64,000 bases of DNA from CAYMZZ01 sp964395095. GTDB lineage: Bacteria > Bacteroidota > Bacteroidia > Chitinophagales > Chitinophagaceae. Positions 53,116-62,650 of this stretch are shown piece after piece. The stretch spans positions 335,925 to 399,924 of the forward strand of contig CAYMZZ010000003.1 in assembly GCA_964395095.1 (NCBI GenBank). Direction: 5' to 3'. A program made the translations under genes and the position numbers. Position 1 is the first letter of the stretch. Every line of letters begins with the position of its first letter. Below the pieces are notes generated by a model that was given only the letters and a program-made list of their open reading frames with translations, searched no databases and had not been told where the DNA came from.

Positions 53116-53300
53116 GTTGTAAGTGATAAGTAGTAAGTTTTAGGTTTAGTTTAGAAGATATTTGTTGTGAATGGCGAAGACCTTATATACTAGGGTTTTG
53201 AATATTCCCTTTAGCCCTGCAACTTTTCTCCAACAGTCCCTATAAAACCAAATACTTAAAACTTATAACTTAAAACTTATAACTTAGAACTTATAACTTT
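53115..53300. repeat. Inverted pair of heptad arms, right arm invading the sigma-factor gene
   Basis: Arm 53115-53149 follows the SDR stop; inverse arm 53254-53300 continues across the stop codon of the sigma-factor gene (53277-53279) and encodes its last six residues, VISSKL. This is the only copy seen that extends clearly into a coding region. Confidence 0.88.
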
Positions 53301-53861
53301 TCTTCCACTATCCAAATCCGGCAAGGCTGCCGCTACTTTTTTCACAGCTATGGCCAATTGATTACGGATGGTAAGTGGCGACACCTGCATTATTTCCGCG
53401 GCCTCTTTATAGGCCAGGCCTTCTTCTTTTACCAGTTGGAAAACGAGGCGGCATTGGGGAGGGAGTTCTTGTATGACCTGCTGAATTCTTTTTTTCAATT
53501 CTTCCGTTATAAATATATCCTCGGGGTTGCCAAACTCCACTTGCGGCTCTATATTAATGTCATCGAGCCGGGTCGGGGGATTTTTGAGAATGCGCTGGAG
53601 GTAGTTGAGACTTAAGTTCCGGGCTATTGTATAGAGATAAACGCGCAGGTTTTCGATTTCGGTGAGTCGGCTCCTGATCTGCCAGATCTTAATGAATACA
53701 TCCGAAACAATTTCTTCGGCCGCCTCTGATGATTTTACAATCGAGGAGGAAAAGCGATGCAGCTCATCGAAGAAATGGTAATACAATACCTTATAGGCAT
53801 CCATATCTTCGAACAGTGCAATCCGTCTTTGCAGTTCAGTTATCGTAGCAGTAGTAGGCAA
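53277..53861 (-). CDS. ECF RNA polymerase sigma factor (Bacteroidetes type)
   Basis: A 194-residue sigma factor. Region 2: YYHFFDELHRFSSSIVKSSEAAEEIVSDVFIKIWQIR, then LRVYLYTIARNLSLNYLQR. Region 4: VIQELPPQCRLVFQLVKEEGLAYKEAAEIMQVSPLTIRNQLAIAVKKV. It most likely pairs with the FecR anti-sigma factor at 55503, but unusually the two are separated by proline dehydrogenase and point away from each other. The start is TTG at 53861; the next ATG (53804) would cut region 2. The C-terminal VISSKL is repeat-derived. Confidence 0.9.
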   Translation of the reverse strand: MPTTATITELQRRIALFEDMDAYKVLYYHFFDELHRFSSSIVKSSEAAEEIVSDVFIKIWQIRSRLTEIENLRVYLYTIARNLSLNYLQRILKNPPTRLDDINIEPQVEFGNPEDIFITEELKKRIQQVIQELPPQCRLVFQLVKEEGLAYKEAAEIMQVSPLTIRNQLAIAVKKVAAALPDLDSGRKVISSKL

Positions 53862-53915
53862 TCGTCGAATGAATTCCCTAACAATGTTAGGAAGAATTTC
53901 CTGATTGAAAAAACC

Positions 53916-55145
53916 TTATTGATGCCGGCGCTTCAATTCCTTATTGATCAGCAACAACTCCCGGCCGGTTTGTCCACCCACCGATGTATTTTCCTGCGCG
54001 CGTCGCATCAGGTAGGGAATCACATCATCGATGGGGCCAAAGGGGAGATACTTGCTTACGCTGCAGCCCGCATGTGCCAGGTTGAAGGTGATATTGTCGC
54101 TCATGCCATAGAGCTGGCTGAAGTGGACATGGGGATGGTGGAAGGGGAGGTTTTTTTCCTGCAATAATTGCACGGCGAGCATATTGCTCTGTTCGTTGTG
54201 CGATGCTACTATCAGCGCGATGCGATCGAGGTGATCCATACAAAAGCGGAGGCCTTCGTTATAGTCGCGGTCACTGGCTTCCTTGTCGGGTTGTATGGGG
54301 CTGGGGTAGTTCATTTCTTCGGCACGCTTTCTCTCTTTTTCCATATAAGCGCCCCGTACCAGTTTGGCCCCCAGGATGAAATTCCTTTCTTTTGCCGCTT
54401 CATAGGAATCGATCAGAAATTTTAACCGATCGTGCCGGTAATGCTGAATGGTGTTGTACACAACACAGCGTTCCTTATTAAAGGTATCCATCATCAGGAT
54501 GGTGAGCGCATCCACCGGATCCTGGATCCAGCTTTCTTCTGCGTCAATTAATACCCCCACTTTTTTGGCGGCGGCTGTTTCGCAAATACCCATCATGCGA
54601 TGGCGGACCCGGTGCCATTCTTCTTTTTCTTCCGGATTTAATTCATCAACCGACGATAGAAAGCGCTTCATCAGGCTTCCCTGCTTTTGGTGCATGGCGC
54701 TATCCAGCTTTTCCAGCAATGCGAATCGCGCAAAGCCGGTTACTTTCACGCTCATGAAAGGAATATTCGGCTGGGTGGCCGCGTATTCGATCACGCGGAT
54801 AAATTCTTCTTTCGCATGGTCAAAACCCGATTCACCATCATCGCCACCTTCCACGCCATAGTCAAGGATTACCTGCACACCATATTCGCCCAGCCGGCTG
54901 GCAACAGCCGCGGTTTGCTGCAGGGTTTCGCCGCCTACAAACTGAGTAAAGATGGTTTTGCGGATAATGCCTTTCACGGGTAATCCCGATTTTACCGCCC
55001 AGGGGGTGAGCCGGGTGCCCAGTTTCACCAGCCAGGGATACCCCATCAGGGAAAAAAGGAAGCGGGCTTTTTTTAGTTGTTGATCCGATTTGTATTCAAA
55101 GGCAAACTCTGTATTCTCAAATGAAACGGGCATCGTTGCTGGCAT
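53916..55145 (-). CDS. Proline dehydrogenase (FAD, stand-alone)
   Basis: Oxidizes proline to pyrroline-5-carboxylate. The 409-residue protein has the TIM-barrel signatures MSVKVTGFARFALLEKL, VGVLIDAEESWIQDPVD, GAKLVRGAYMEKERKRAEEM and the C-terminal YLMRRAQENTSVGG with the substrate arginines. No P5C dehydrogenase domain is fused. A second ATG at 55133 is possible. It is followed on the same strand, 54 nt on, by the sigma-factor gene, which could be transcribed with it. Confidence 0.94.
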   Translation of the reverse strand: MPATMPVSFENTEFAFEYKSDQQLKKARFLFSLMGYPWLVKLGTRLTPWAVKSGLPVKGIIRKTIFTQFVGGETLQQTAAVASRLGEYGVQVILDYGVEGGDDGESGFDHAKEEFIRVIEYAATQPNIPFMSVKVTGFARFALLEKLDSAMHQKQGSLMKRFLSSVDELNPEEKEEWHRVRHRMMGICETAAAKKVGVLIDAEESWIQDPVDALTILMMDTFNKERCVVYNTIQHYRHDRLKFLIDSYEAAKERNFILGAKLVRGAYMEKERKRAEEMNYPSPIQPDKEASDRDYNEGLRFCMDHLDRIALIVASHNEQSNMLAVQLLQEKNLPFHHPHVHFSQLYGMSDNITFNLAHAGCSVSKYLPFGPIDDVIPYLMRRAQENTSVGGQTGRELLLINKELKRRHQ

Positions 55146-55502
55146 ACGGGCGTTTGATTGTGCGGCAAAGGTAGGCAGAAAGCTGAGTTGTAGGTTCTAA
55201 GTTTTAAGTTATAAGTTTAAAGTTGGATTTACGAGTTGATGGGTTAAAGGGTTTAGAATTATTGCTTTACCAGCGTTTAGGACAAATGCTATACCTAACG
55301 CAGCTATCATGGATTATTTCCCTAAACGGAAGCGAGATGTCAAATCCAAAAGAAAGTTGACGGCAGTTTCCAAACCAATTTCCAACTATCACAAACCAAA
55401 ACCCTACCCCAAAACTTAAAACTTACAACTTAAAACTTACAACTTAAAACTTACAACTCCCTTGGTACATACTCCCGCCGCCCTGTGTCTATACCCATAA
55501 TT
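55146..55502. other. 357-bp divergent gap with inverted heptad arms and proline dehydrogenase promoter
   Basis: The -7 box TACCTTTG for proline dehydrogenase lies at 55166-55173 (minus strand). Heptad arm 55184-55225 and inverse arm 55411-55458 enclose a 185-bp centre without recognizable genes. The promoter of fecR must lie in or after the right arm; no consensus box was seen there, which would fit ECF-dependent transcription. Confidence 0.7.
55166..55173 (-). promoter_or_regulatory. -7 promoter box TACCTTTG for proline dehydrogenase
   Basis: Exact TAnnTTTG match 20 nt before the ATG. Confidence 0.6.
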
Positions 55503-56606
55503 ATGACCGAAGAAAGATTTTGGTTACTGGTTAGCCTGAAAATGAGTGGAGAGGCTACGGATGCGGAGCTGCAGGAGCTGGAAGCTCAATTGCAGCGTGA
55601 GCCCGCCCTCCGGTTGAAAGTTTCCATTATGGAGCAAAACTGGCGCGCCAAAAAGGGTGGCCGGGTGTCGAAGGACGAGGCTTATAACCGGCATCTCCAG
55701 CGTCTGAGCCAGCAGCTCAACCAGGATCAGCAAAAACTACCCCTGCAATCTGCTGCGGAAGAAATGGCGCGGCCCGTTCGCCGCACCCTTTACCGTCGGC
55801 TCGCATGGGTATCGGGTATTGCCGCTTCTTTATTGCTTGCCTGGACTTTGCTGGGCAATCCCCTCGATCTTTTTCAGCAGCAAAAGGACCAGGCGCAAAA
55901 TTCCATCAGCACCCGCCGTGGTTCCAAAACGAAAGTGGAATTGCCCGATGGCACCCAGGTATGGCTCAATGCCGATAGCCGTATCACTTATAATGAAGAG
56001 TTCCAGGGCAAAATACGGGAGGTAAATCTTACCGGCGAAGCCTATTTTGATGTGGTAAGAGATGAGGAGCGTCCCTTTGTGATACATACGGATGTGATCG
56101 ATATCCGGGTTTTAGGCACTGCCTTTAATGTGCGCTCTTATGCCGATGAGGAAAATACCGAGACCTCCCTCATACGCGGTTCCGTAGAAGTAACCCTGCG
56201 CAACCATCCGGAAAAGAAATTTACCCTCAAGCCCAACGACAAACTCATCGTCAATAATGCGGAAGCGGCACCCATCGCCAGGGAAGAGGTGCAGGAAAAA
56301 ACCAGCAGCAAGGAGATTGTACTTACCTGGGGAAAGGTAAACTATCCCAGCGAGGCCGATACCGTGGCTACAGAAGCCATGTGGACGCGTAACAAGCTGG
56401 CCTTCGACAAAAAGACCCTGGAAGAGATCGCCCTTACCCTCGAGCGCTGGTACGATATAACGGTGGAGATTGAAAACGACGTCATAAAGACAACCGAATT
56501 TTCCCTTAGCATAGAAGACGAAAGCCTGCAACAGGTGATGGAAGCCCTGCGCGAAGCAGGCAAATTCCGCTATAAAATCGATAGGAAAAAACTGACTATT
56601 TGGTAA
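55503..56606 (+). CDS. FecR family anti-sigma factor
   Basis: A 367-residue inner-membrane anti-sigma factor. Cytoplasmic part 1-100, one membrane segment 101-118 (AWVSGIAASLLLAWTLLG), FecR domain about 135-235 (TRRGSKTKVELPDGTQVWLNADS, GEAYFDVVRDEERPFVIHT, VLGTAFNVRSY) and a C-terminal DUF4974-like domain (about 295-365, WTRNKLAFDKKTLEEIALTLERWYDI). It should relay a signal from the STN domain of the downstream SusC to an ECF sigma factor. ATG at 55503 is preferred over GTG at 55485. Confidence 0.94.
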   Translation: MTEERFWLLVSLKMSGEATDAELQELEAQLQREPALRLKVSIMEQNWRAKKGGRVSKDEAYNRHLQRLSQQLNQDQQKLPLQSAAEEMARPVRRTLYRRLAWVSGIAASLLLAWTLLGNPLDLFQQQKDQAQNSISTRRGSKTKVELPDGTQVWLNADSRITYNEEFQGKIREVNLTGEAYFDVVRDEERPFVIHTDVIDIRVLGTAFNVRSYADEENTETSLIRGSVEVTLRNHPEKKFTLKPNDKLIVNNAEAAPIAREEVQEKTSSKEIVLTWGKVNYPSEADTVATEAMWTRNKLAFDKKTLEEIALTLERWYDITVEIENDVIKTTEFSLSIEDESLQQVMEALREAGKFRYKIDRKKLTIW

Positions 56607-56677
56607 AGAACGATTGCATAACTACTTAAAATAACTGCCATTATGGAGAATACTTCCTGAAAGGTTCCAAAAAAAGA

Positions 56678-56704
56678 ACGGGAAATGTTTGCGGCATTCC
56701 CCGT
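56678..56704. promoter_or_regulatory. Imperfect inverted repeat upstream of STN-SusC gene
   Basis: ACGGGAAATG (56678-56687) and CATTCCCCGT (56695-56704) match in 9 of 10 positions around a 7-nt centre. It precedes the perfect palindrome at 56720-56739 by 15 nt. Confidence 0.5.
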
Positions 56705-56719
56705 TGCTGAACGACAAAC

Positions 56720-56739
56720 ATTGCTCAGGCCTGAGCAAT
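56720..56739. promoter_or_regulatory. Perfect 20-bp palindrome 27 nt before STN-SusC start
   Basis: ATTGCTCAGGCCTGAGCAAT reads the same on both strands. Position directly upstream of the first transporter gene of the locus suggests an operator for a dimeric regulator, or an mRNA hairpin controlling SusC translation or separating fecR from susC expression. Confidence 0.6.
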
Positions 56740-56766
56740 ATTTCATCATTAAATCAAAACTAAGGT

Positions 56767-59700
56767 ATGAAAAAAAATGTACCGGGCGTATGCTGCTATA
56801 CGTCCCGATCACTCCTCAAATGCTTGCTTATGATGAAGATCACGGTGCTCCTGGTACTGGCGCTTTCCTTCCAGTCCTTCGCCAGGGGCTATGGTCAGGA
56901 GCAGATCAGCCTCAACCTTGAAAAGGCAACCCTCAAACAGGCCCTGAAAGCCATTGAACAGCAGGGTGTTTTCCGGTTTGTTTACAAAGACGAAATACTC
57001 CCCCGGGGCCAACGCGTGAGCCTCACGGTGAAGGATGCTTCCCTCGATGATGTGCTCCAGCGGGTTTTTCGCGATACCGAATTGCGCTTCCGAAAAATGG
57101 AAGGAAACCTCGTGGTGATTACCGCCGCCGGTAATGCCATACCGGCTTTCACCGTTCGCGGTAAGATCACCAATACCGAAGGCCTGCCCATGCAGGGGGT
57201 AAACGTGCTCGAAAAAGGAACCAGCAATGGTACAACCACGGATGCGAATGGCGAATTCACGCTAAATGTGGCCAGTGGGTCAGCTACGCTTGTTGTTTCC
57301 AACATAGGGTATGCCATGATGGAGATAGCGGTGGCTGAGCGTAGCCAGATCAGTGTGATGATGACGGCTGAAAACAAAGCTATCGAAGAGGTAGTGGTGG
57401 TGGGCTATGGTACCCAGAAAAGAAGAAATGTTACCGGCGCCATTTCCAGCGTACGCGCCAAGGACCTGGAGAATATGCCTGTATTCAGGGTGGAGCAAGC
57501 CCTGCAGGGACGCGTGTCGGGTTTAACCATAACAGCCGCTTCGGGTCAACCGGGTGAGGGATCCACTGTGAGGGTGCGTGGTACAACCACCATCGGCAAC
57601 AGCGATCCGCTTTATGTGGTGGATGGCGTACCGATAAATGGGGGCATCGATTACCTGAGCCAGGCCGATATCGCCAGCATTGAAGTGCTGAAAGATGCAG
57701 CTTCCGCGGCTATCTATGGTACACAGGGCGCCAATGGCGTTATCCTGATTACCACCAAGCGCGGCAACTCGGGTGCCATCAAAGTAAACTATAATGGCTT
57801 TGTAGGAACCCAGGCACCCTGGCGGAAACTGGACCTGCTGAATGCTACCGAATATGCCACCCTGCTCAACGAAGCCTATATGGCGGCAGGACAACCCATT
57901 CGTTTTCCTAATCCATCCTCGTATGGCGAGGGTACCGACTGGCAGGAAGCTGTTTTTAACGACAATGCTCTCATTCAGAACCATGAGCTGAATATTTCAG
58001 GAGGCAACGAACGCAGCACCTATTATGGTTCATTTGGTTACCTGAACCAGGATGGTATTGTGGCCACTTCCAATTCCAATTACAAACGCTTTACCGCGCG
58101 CTTTAACAGTACGCATAAAATAGGGAACCGGGTAACATTCGGTACCAATATCGGATACACACGCACCAAGGCACAGGGAGTGGGCACCAATGGTGAATAC
58201 GGTACGCCGCTCAACAGGGCTATCAACCTGGATCCGATTACTCCTTTGGTGGTTACTGACCCCAATGTGGCCAGCCAGGCACCTTATACCAATAGTCCCC
58301 ATATCGTGCGCGATGCCAATGGTAACCCTTATGGCATCAGTACCCTGGTGACTTCCGAGATATTGAATCCCATCGCCGCACTAAAAGTGGCACAGGGTAA
58401 TGGCTGGAGTGATAAGCTGGTGGCCAATGCCTTCTTGGAAATTGAGCCCATCAAAGGATTGAAATACCGTTCGAATATTGGAACTGACCTTGCTTTCTGG
58501 GGTGATGAAGGTTTTCAACCACTCTATTATCTCAACGCGATTAACCAGAATGTAGATCTGAATGGCTATACCCGCAACAGCAACCGGGGGATGTACTGGA
58601 TCTGGGAAAATACCCTTTCCTATACCCGTAGCTTTGGCGACCACAATCTGACCGTACTGGGCGGTACTTCCGCACAAAAGAATTATGGTGAAACGCAGGG
58701 AGGTACCAAGCGAGGTATTCCTGTCGATAATCTGAAAGACGCCTCATTGAATTTTCCTGTGCCTCAAACTAACCAGTTTTTCTGGGGTGGTGAATACAAA
58801 TCGGCCCTTTCGTCCCTGTTTGGCAGAATCACTTATGACTATGATGGAAAATACCTGTTGAATGCGGTGATTCGTCGCGATGGCTCATCGCGATTTGGCT
58901 CCAACAACAAATATGGTGTGTTCCCTTCGGTATCGGCAGGCTGGGTACTCAGTCGCGAAAAATTCTTCCCGGTCACCGACAAGATCAGCTTCCTGAAAAT
59001 TCGCGGTTCCTATGGTCTTAACGGCAACGATCGTATTGGCGATTTTCTATTTGTTTCCACCATTGGTGGAGGTCGCAACTACACACTCAATGGACAGTTG
59101 ATTCCTGGCTTCAGCCCCAATGCGATTGCCAACCCCGACCTGCAATGGGAGTCTACCTCGCAGTTGAATTTTGGACTGGATGCGGTCATCTTCAAGAAGT
59201 TTAACCTTACCCTCGACTGGTATAATAAGAAGACCTTCGACATGTTGCTTCCCATTGATGTCCCTGGTTATGTAGGTAACAGCGGTCCGATAGGCAATAT
59301 TGCTGATATGGAAAACCGTGGGGTGGAACTGGAACTGGGCTTTAGCGACAAGATAGGTGAGCTCAGCTTTAATGTATCGGCCAACGTATCGCACTTGCGC
59401 AATCGTGTAACTTTCCTGGGCGATGACAAGGAGTTTTTGCCCGGTCAGCGTTTTGGTCCCCAGGGTGTGGAGATTACGCGTATCGCGATCGGTCATCCCA
59501 TAGGAGCGTTTTATGGTCATACTACCAACGGTCTTTTCCAGACCTGGGCGGATGTAAATAACCACAAAGCACATAATGGGGATCTTTTGCAACCCAATGC
59601 GGCGCCTGGCGATATCCGCTACCTGGATATCAATGGGGATGGCATTATCAACAACGACGACCGTAGTATAATTGGCGATCCCACACCGGATTGGAGTTTT

Positions 59701-60165
59701 GGATTTACCTTGAATGCGGCCTGGCGAGGTTTTGATCTTACTTTGTTTGGGCAGGGTGTGGCCGGCAATGATGTTTTCCAGGCCATCCGTCGTTTTGACC
59801 TGCCTACGGCCAATTATACCCGCGAAGCCCTGGGTCGCTGGGTAGGACCGGGAAGTTCCACTTATTTCCCCCGCCTGGTGATCGATGATCCCAACCAGAA
59901 TTTCAGCAGAAGTTCTGATTTCTTCCTGAAGCCCGGGGATTATTTCCGCCTCAAGACCCTCCAAATTGGCTACACCTTCAATAACCGCCTGCTCAGCAGG
60001 GCCGGTGTCACCAAACTTCGCGTGTATGCCATGAGTAATAACCTGGCCACTTTTACCCGCTATAGTGGCTTTGATCCGGAGATCGGTGGAGGCAGCTATG
60101 GCGTTGACCGCGGTATTTATCCGCAGGCAAGGTCCTTTATGTTGGGAGTGAATATTGGTTTTTAA
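56767..60165 (+). CDS. SusC/RagA family transporter with STN signalling domain
   Basis: A 1132-residue TonB-dependent transporter. Order: signal peptide (about 1-43, with MMKITVLLVLALSFQSFA), STN domain (about 45-120, ISLNLEKATLKQALKAIEQQ), carboxypeptidase-regulatory-like domain (128-205), TonB box region EEVVVVGYGTQKRRN, plug with PLYVVDGVPINGG and GTQGANGVILITTKRG, and a barrel ending RSFMLGVNIGF. The STN domain should bind the periplasmic part of FecR and trigger the sigma factor when substrate is bound. Import partner is the SusD gene 18 nt downstream; the GH16 enzyme in the same locus points to beta-1,3-glucan. Confidence 0.95.
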   Translation: MKKNVPGVCCYTSRSLLKCLLMMKITVLLVLALSFQSFARGYGQEQISLNLEKATLKQALKAIEQQGVFRFVYKDEILPRGQRVSLTVKDASLDDVLQRVFRDTELRFRKMEGNLVVITAAGNAIPAFTVRGKITNTEGLPMQGVNVLEKGTSNGTTTDANGEFTLNVASGSATLVVSNIGYAMMEIAVAERSQISVMMTAENKAIEEVVVVGYGTQKRRNVTGAISSVRAKDLENMPVFRVEQALQGRVSGLTITAASGQPGEGSTVRVRGTTTIGNSDPLYVVDGVPINGGIDYLSQADIASIEVLKDAASAAIYGTQGANGVILITTKRGNSGAIKVNYNGFVGTQAPWRKLDLLNATEYATLLNEAYMAAGQPIRFPNPSSYGEGTDWQEAVFNDNALIQNHELNISGGNERSTYYGSFGYLNQDGIVATSNSNYKRFTARFNSTHKIGNRVTFGTNIGYTRTKAQGVGTNGEYGTPLNRAINLDPITPLVVTDPNVASQAPYTNSPHIVRDANGNPYGISTLVTSEILNPIAALKVAQGNGWSDKLVANAFLEIEPIKGLKYRSNIGTDLAFWGDEGFQPLYYLNAINQNVDLNGYTRNSNRGMYWIWENTLSYTRSFGDHNLTVLGGTSAQKNYGETQGGTKRGIPVDNLKDASLNFPVPQTNQFFWGGEYKSALSSLFGRITYDYDGKYLLNAVIRRDGSSRFGSNNKYGVFPSVSAGWVLSREKFFPVTDKISFLKIRGSYGLNGNDRIGDFLFVSTIGGGRNYTLNGQLIPGFSPNAIANPDLQWESTSQLNFGLDAVIFKKFNLTLDWYNKKTFDMLLPIDVPGYVGNSGPIGNIADMENRGVELELGFSDKIGELSFNVSANVSHLRNRVTFLGDDKEFLPGQRFGPQGVEITRIAIGHPIGAFYGHTTNGLFQTWADVNNHKAHNGDLLQPNAAPGDIRYLDINGDGIINNDDRSIIGDPTPDWSFGFTLNAAWRGFDLTLFGQGVAGNDVFQAIRRFDLPTANYTREALGRWVGPGSSTYFPRLVIDDPNQNFSRSSDFFLKPGDYFRLKTLQIGYTFNNRLLSRAGVTKLRVYAMSNNLATFTRYSGFDPEIGGGSYGVDRGIYPQARSFMLGVNIGF

Positions 60166-60183
60166 TCTAAAAACGAAAGCACA

Positions 60184-61701
60184 ATGAAACAAACAATTAA
60201 TCGATATAGCCTGTTGGCCCTGCTTTCCGCTTCATTGCTGGGTGGATGCAGCAAAGACTTCTTGGAAATTGAACCGCGAGGTACACAGCTCGAGGCCAAT
60301 TTTTATCGTAATCAAACAGAAATTTACCAGGGACTTGTTGCCGTGTACGACGTAATGCAATGGGGGAATAGCGGTGGTTATACCATGAAAATGCCCCTGT
60401 TGACGGTGGCATCGGATGAGGCGCATGCAGGTGGAAGTGATGCGTCGGACCAACCCTCCTGGGTCGCTTTTGATGATTTCACGATGGATGCATTCCGTGG
60501 TCCTCAATTGGGATTGTGGCAAAAGAATTATACGGGGATCTACCGTGCCAATCTTTTCCTCGAAAAGATTGAAGGAGTACCCAGCCTGGATCCTAATTTT
60601 AAGTCGAGAACCATTGCAGAAGCCAAGGCCCTGCGCGCCTATTTTTATTTCGACCTGGTGCGTTTCTTCCGCAATATCCCTTTAATCACGGCATCAATTC
60701 CTACAGCCGAATTGTATAGCCAGGTACAGGTACCGCCGGCAGAAGTGTTTGCGCAGATAGAAAAAGACCTGACGGAAGCTATTGCTGATTTGCCATTGAC
60801 AATTCCCGTAGCGGAGAATGGCCGGATTTCGAGAGGTGGCGCCAAAGCTTTGCTGGGCAAAGTGATCATGTTTCAGAATGAGGATAGCCGGATGGCGCAG
60901 GCGGCACAGCTCCTGAATGAAGTAAATAGTTCCGGAGTGTACAATCTCCTTTCCAATTTTGGCGACATTTTTAACCCATCCAATCGCTTCAGTGCTGAGT
61001 CTATCTGGGAGATACCGCATAGCAATATTGCTGCCTGGGGCGACTGGGGTTGGATCAATGGTGGGGAAGGAAATGTGGCGCCGCAGTTTGTGGGTATGGC
61101 CGACTTTAGTGGCAGCACTTATTCAGCCGGCTGGGGATTTGCTCCCATTTCGCTGGAACTGGTTGCGGCCATGAACGGAGATCCACGCTTTGAGCATACC
61201 ATCATCGATGGGCAGGCACTCAGAGCGGGAGGAGCCAATTATACAGCCCGTTATCAGAACACCGATTATTTCCTGAAGAAATATGCGCCCATGCAAAGTT
61301 TCCGTTCGCCTATCGGTACCGCGGAACTGAACTGGCCCTACAATGAAATTGAGATCCGCCTGGCCGATACTTATCTGCTCGAAGCGGAAGCCATCCTTCG
61401 CAGTGGTGGCGATGTGGCAAGAGCGGGACTCCTGCTGAATGGAGGACCGGGTTTTGTGGGCGTTCGTAGCAGGGTGGGTTTACCTCCGGTGGCTGTAACC
61501 CTTGCGAATGTGTACAACGAGCGCCGCCTCGAACTGGCTACGGAGGGTCATCGCTTTTTTGACCTCGTACGTACCGGACAGGCTGCGTCAGTACTGGCAG
61601 GTAAAGGTTTTGTGGCCGGCAAGAATGAAATACTGCCCATACCGCAACAGGAGCTGGACATCACCAAAGGGGTATTGAAGCAAAACCCGAATTATCAGTA
61701 A
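60184..61701 (+). CDS. SusD/RagB family surface lipoprotein
   Basis: A 505-residue lipoprotein with lipobox SLLGGC (C22). SusD marks are KDFLEIEPRGTQLEANFYRN near the start, AEAKALRAYFYFDLVRFFRNIPLI, and the C-terminal LANVYNERRLELATEGHRFFDLVRTG and NEILPIPQQELDI. Binds oligosaccharide on the cell surface together with the SusC at 56767. Confidence 0.95.
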   Translation: MKQTINRYSLLALLSASLLGGCSKDFLEIEPRGTQLEANFYRNQTEIYQGLVAVYDVMQWGNSGGYTMKMPLLTVASDEAHAGGSDASDQPSWVAFDDFTMDAFRGPQLGLWQKNYTGIYRANLFLEKIEGVPSLDPNFKSRTIAEAKALRAYFYFDLVRFFRNIPLITASIPTAELYSQVQVPPAEVFAQIEKDLTEAIADLPLTIPVAENGRISRGGAKALLGKVIMFQNEDSRMAQAAQLLNEVNSSGVYNLLSNFGDIFNPSNRFSAESIWEIPHSNIAAWGDWGWINGGEGNVAPQFVGMADFSGSTYSAGWGFAPISLELVAAMNGDPRFEHTIIDGQALRAGGANYTARYQNTDYFLKKYAPMQSFRSPIGTAELNWPYNEIEIRLADTYLLEAEAILRSGGDVARAGLLLNGGPGFVGVRSRVGLPPVAVTLANVYNERRLELATEGHRFFDLVRTGQAASVLAGKGFVAGKNEILPIPQQELDITKGVLKQNPNYQ

Positions 61702-61731
61702 ACCCTATTCGTAAACTTCAATCGTCAAAAT

Positions 61732-62649
61732 ATGACACGCTATAAAATAGTTAATATACCAGGTTTGTTGCTGATAACAGCATTGCTGTTCGCGGCATGT
61801 ACGCCCGACTTTAAAGGGGAGGACCTTGGCTCGCTTCCACAGCCCGATTTTGAAGCCATACCCGGGCCGGATGCCAACACACTGATTCTGGTGAATAAGT
61901 CGGATCAAATCTCCATTCCTTATTGGTCGGTCAGTACAGGTCAAAAGCTGTCGGGTGATTCAGCCCAGCTTCGGATTGCTTTTGCGGGCACTTACCAGGT
62001 AACCATGACGGCGGCAGGCAGGGGTGGTATGGATTCGGTAACCAAAGCTGTAGTTATAACCCAGAATGATCCCACCGCTTGCGATCCCAGCAAGGCACTG
62101 GGTTTCATCGCAGGTTGTACTTCCAAAACCTGGAAGCTGAACCCGGATGGCGGCGCCTACAAAGTGGGACCGGGTCCTGATAACGGAAGCTGGTGGAGCA
62201 GCGGAGTGGGGGACGTTACCGGTCGCAGTTGTGAGTTTAATGATGAATATATTTTCACCTTCGATCCTGAAGGCACATTTGTCTTTGACAACAAGGGCGA
62301 TTATTATGCCGATGGCTATATGGGTGCCGGCACCTGGGGATGTGAACCAAATAGTAATCTCAGTGGAGCGCAAGCCGCCTGGGCTTCCGGCAATTTCAAC
62401 TTTTCCGTAATTGAAAACGCCGGCGTACGCGGACTCGGTCAGTTACGTGTTATTGGCACGGGAGCGCATATCGGCCTGCAAAAAGTGCACAATGGCGGCG
62501 AAACCACCAGCGGCCCCGTGGGTAATTCCATCACCTACGATATCCTGGAGATGAATCTGAATGTGGGCGGACTGGGCTATGATATTATCAAACTGGGCGT
62601 AAATATTGGCGGAGACGCGTGGTGGACGTTTACGTTGAGATCGAATTAA
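61732..62649 (+). CDS. PKD-type surface glycan-binding lipoprotein
   Basis: A 305-residue lipoprotein (lipobox LLFAAC, C23). Residues 35-110 look like a PKD-type beta sandwich (LRIAFAGTYQVTMTAAGRGGMDSVTKAVVI). From about 118 a second beta-rich domain begins with SKTWKLNPDGGAYKVGPGPDNGSWWSSG and contains many Trp and Gly, fitting a carbohydrate-binding surface. The position between SusD and the GH16 gene is the usual place of SusE/F-like glycan-binding proteins. Exact fold assignment is uncertain. Confidence 0.8.
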   Translation: MTRYKIVNIPGLLLITALLFAACTPDFKGEDLGSLPQPDFEAIPGPDANTLILVNKSDQISIPYWSVSTGQKLSGDSAQLRIAFAGTYQVTMTAAGRGGMDSVTKAVVITQNDPTACDPSKALGFIAGCTSKTWKLNPDGGAYKVGPGPDNGSWWSSGVGDVTGRSCEFNDEYIFTFDPEGTFVFDNKGDYYADGYMGAGTWGCEPNSNLSGAQAAWASGNFNFSVIENAGVRGLGQLRVIGTGAHIGLQKVHNGGETTSGPVGNSITYDILEMNLNVGGLGYDIIKLGVNIGGDAWWTFTLRSN

Positions 62650-62650
62650 G

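Noticed and set aside
59047..60192. 381-codon open frame opposite the STN-SusC gene
   Set aside because: Antisense shadow; no recognizable motifs and the sense strand is a well-supported transporter.
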